Positions 62,921-64,000 of a stretch of DNA of 64,000 nucleotides are shown piece by piece. The stretch is from contig NZ_FOBH01000002.1 in NCBI RefSeq assembly GCF_900109785.1, forward strand, positions 186,001 through 250,000, in the 5' to 3' direction. Made by a program: the position numbers and the translations under genes. Each line of letters opens with the position of its first letter. Within the stretch, counting starts at the first letter, position 1. The notes under the pieces were generated by a model. That model had not been told where the DNA came from. It searched no databases and saw nothing but the letters and a program-made list of their open reading frames with translations. This DNA is from Nitrosovibrio tenuis. GTDB lineage: Bacteria; Pseudomonadota; Gammaproteobacteria; Burkholderiales; Nitrosomonadaceae.

Positions 62921-64000
62921 ATGGCTGAAACCAATGTAGGAAGCGGCAGTTCACTCGCCGTTAAATACTATAGCGCGGCACTCTTCGCCAATACGCTGAA
63001 GGGCGCGACCGCAATGGAAAATCTCGTCGGGCAGGTAGAGCCGACTGCCGCGATGGAAAAGATGGCGGGCCAGACCCAACCTGGCATGCCTATCGTGCGT
63101 ATTGATAATCTGACGAAAAACGCGGGCGATACCGTATCGCTGGATCTGGTCGATACCATAAGCGGCGAGCCGCTCATGGGCGACGTGAACCGCGAAGGTC
63201 GCGGCAGCGCACTCTCGTTCTCCTCAATGGATGTCAGGGTCGATCTGTCCAGCAAAGTGGTTGACGCGGGCGGCAGCATGTCGCAGCAACGCACCAAGCA
63301 TCAGTTGCGCGAGATTGCGCTGGCGCAGTTGTCCGGTTATTTCCCGCGCCTTGCCTCGCAGACTTCGCTGGTGCATCTGGCCGGTGCCCGTGGTTCCCAA
63401 ACCGGCACGGACTGGACGATTCCGCTTCAAAGTGGCTCGAACTTCGCTTCCATCATGGTTAACCCGGTGAAGGCCCCGACCTACAACCGGCATTTCGTTG
63501 TGAATGGTGCGGGTTTGACCGCTGGCGGTCAGCAATTGGGTTCCATCGTATCGACCGATGCGTTGAAGCTCGTTCATCTTGATCTATTGCGGAAAAAGCT
63601 GGACGACATGGATCAACCCTTGCAGTCCGTGCAGCTTGCTGGCGACCGGGCGGCGCAGACTTCCAAGATGTGGGTGTTCCTTGCCACGCCGAATCAGTAC
63701 TCGGTGCTGCTCACGGAAGGGTCGCTGCGCGCATTTCAGCAAAACGCCGTAAACCGCGCGGCCTATCTGGATGTCCGCCATCCGCTGTTTGCGGGCGAAG
63801 TGGGCATGTGGAACGGCATCCTCGTGATCAAGAATGAGCGTGCCATCCGCTTTTTGCCGGCCGAGACCACCAAGATAGTCACCGCGGCCAATGCTCCAAC
63901 CGCTACCGAAACCGATCAGCAGATAAACACAGCGCTGACTGCCGGTTATGCCGTCGAGCGTGGCCTGTTGCTGGGCGCTCAAGCCCTTGGCGTCGCCTAT
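62921..64000 (+). CDS. Major capsid protein, N4-gp56 family, cut by window end
   Basis: At least 360 residues, starting at ATG 62921, nine bases after the scaffold-like gene, and still open at the window end. It shows N4-gp56-type capsid features: an N-terminal KYYSAALFANTLKGATAMEN, the QPGMPIVRIDNLTKNAGDTV strand region, DVRVDLSSKVVDAGGSMSQQ RTKH-like E-loop region and YLDVRHPLFAGEVGMWNGIL. It builds the HK97-fold head shell. The missing 3' part is outside the window. Confidence 0.85.
   Translation, partial: MAETNVGSGSSLAVKYYSAALFANTLKGATAMENLVGQVEPTAAMEKMAGQTQPGMPIVRIDNLTKNAGDTVSLDLVDTISGEPLMGDVNREGRGSALSFSSMDVRVDLSSKVVDAGGSMSQQRTKHQLREIALAQLSGYFPRLASQTSLVHLAGARGSQTGTDWTIPLQSGSNFASIMVNPVKAPTYNRHFVVNGAGLTAGGQQLGSIVSTDALKLVHLDLLRKKLDDMDQPLQSVQLAGDRAAQTSKMWVFLATPNQYSVLLTEGSLRAFQQNAVNRAAYLDVRHPLFAGEVGMWNGILVIKNERAIRFLPAETTKIVTAANAPTATETDQQINTALTAGYAVERGLLLGAQALGVAY

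Overview
The window looks like a chromosomal segment of a betaproteobacterium, most likely a Nitrosospira-type ammonia oxidiser. That assignment is inference from gene style (many KGG stress proteins, BON, DUF4142 and DUF2252 proteins, moderate GC, Gram-negative lipoproteins). No ammonia-oxidation gene or rRNA is present to confirm it.

Layout. 0-5 kb: small secreted proteins and lipoproteins, decayed LysR and ankyrin fragments, a serine/threonine dehydratase-like enzyme and a thioredoxin-reductase-like flavoprotein. 5-18 kb: housekeeping and stress genes, namely a large HPII-type catalase, two lipoproteins, SelO, a DAO-Rieske oxidoreductase, a winged-helix regulator divergent from a desaturase with a palindromic operator candidate between them, O-acetylhomoserine sulfhydrylase, and a MetE C-terminal-type protein. 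18-27 kb: three hybrid histidine kinases, two of them close paralogues flanking an alpha/beta hydrolase. 27-33 kb: an SDR followed by a stress cluster of three KGG-repeat proteins, a hemerythrin and two secreted Gly/Ser/Gln-rich proteins. 33-48 kb: a GH1-RmlD fusion, a glycosyltransferase, DUF2252, DUF4142, PepSY-like and BON proteins, a GMC oxidoreductase fused to a DUF1080 domain, an FMN reductase, and a hemerythrin/FmdE pair.

48.5-53.5 kb is the most unusual part: five same-strand genes. They encode a tyrosinase-like di-copper protein, a 245-residue protein made almost wholly of a perfect 12-residue Tyr/Pro/Gly repeat (18 full units plus a degenerate one), a second tyrosinase-like protein that has lost copper-site histidines, a chymotrypsin-fold protease with a tail of xPGQ repeats, and a small all-beta-looking protein. 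I propose a system in which a multi-core tyrosine repeat polypeptide is oxidised or cross-linked and possibly cut. It has some resemblance to fungal repeat-precursor/tyrosinase RiPP clusters or to DOPA-type adhesive proteins. This function is inference.

55 kb to the end is a prophage or prophage remnant, cut off by the window edge. An array of terminator-like hairpins is followed by overlapping Rz/Rz1-type spanins, small and large terminase, a P22-like portal with a frameshifted tail, a small structural protein, a glycoside-hydrolase-like protein, a scaffold-like protein, and an N4-gp56-type major capsid protein that runs off the end. No integrase, att site, tRNA, rRNA, CRISPR array or intact insertion sequence was recognised.
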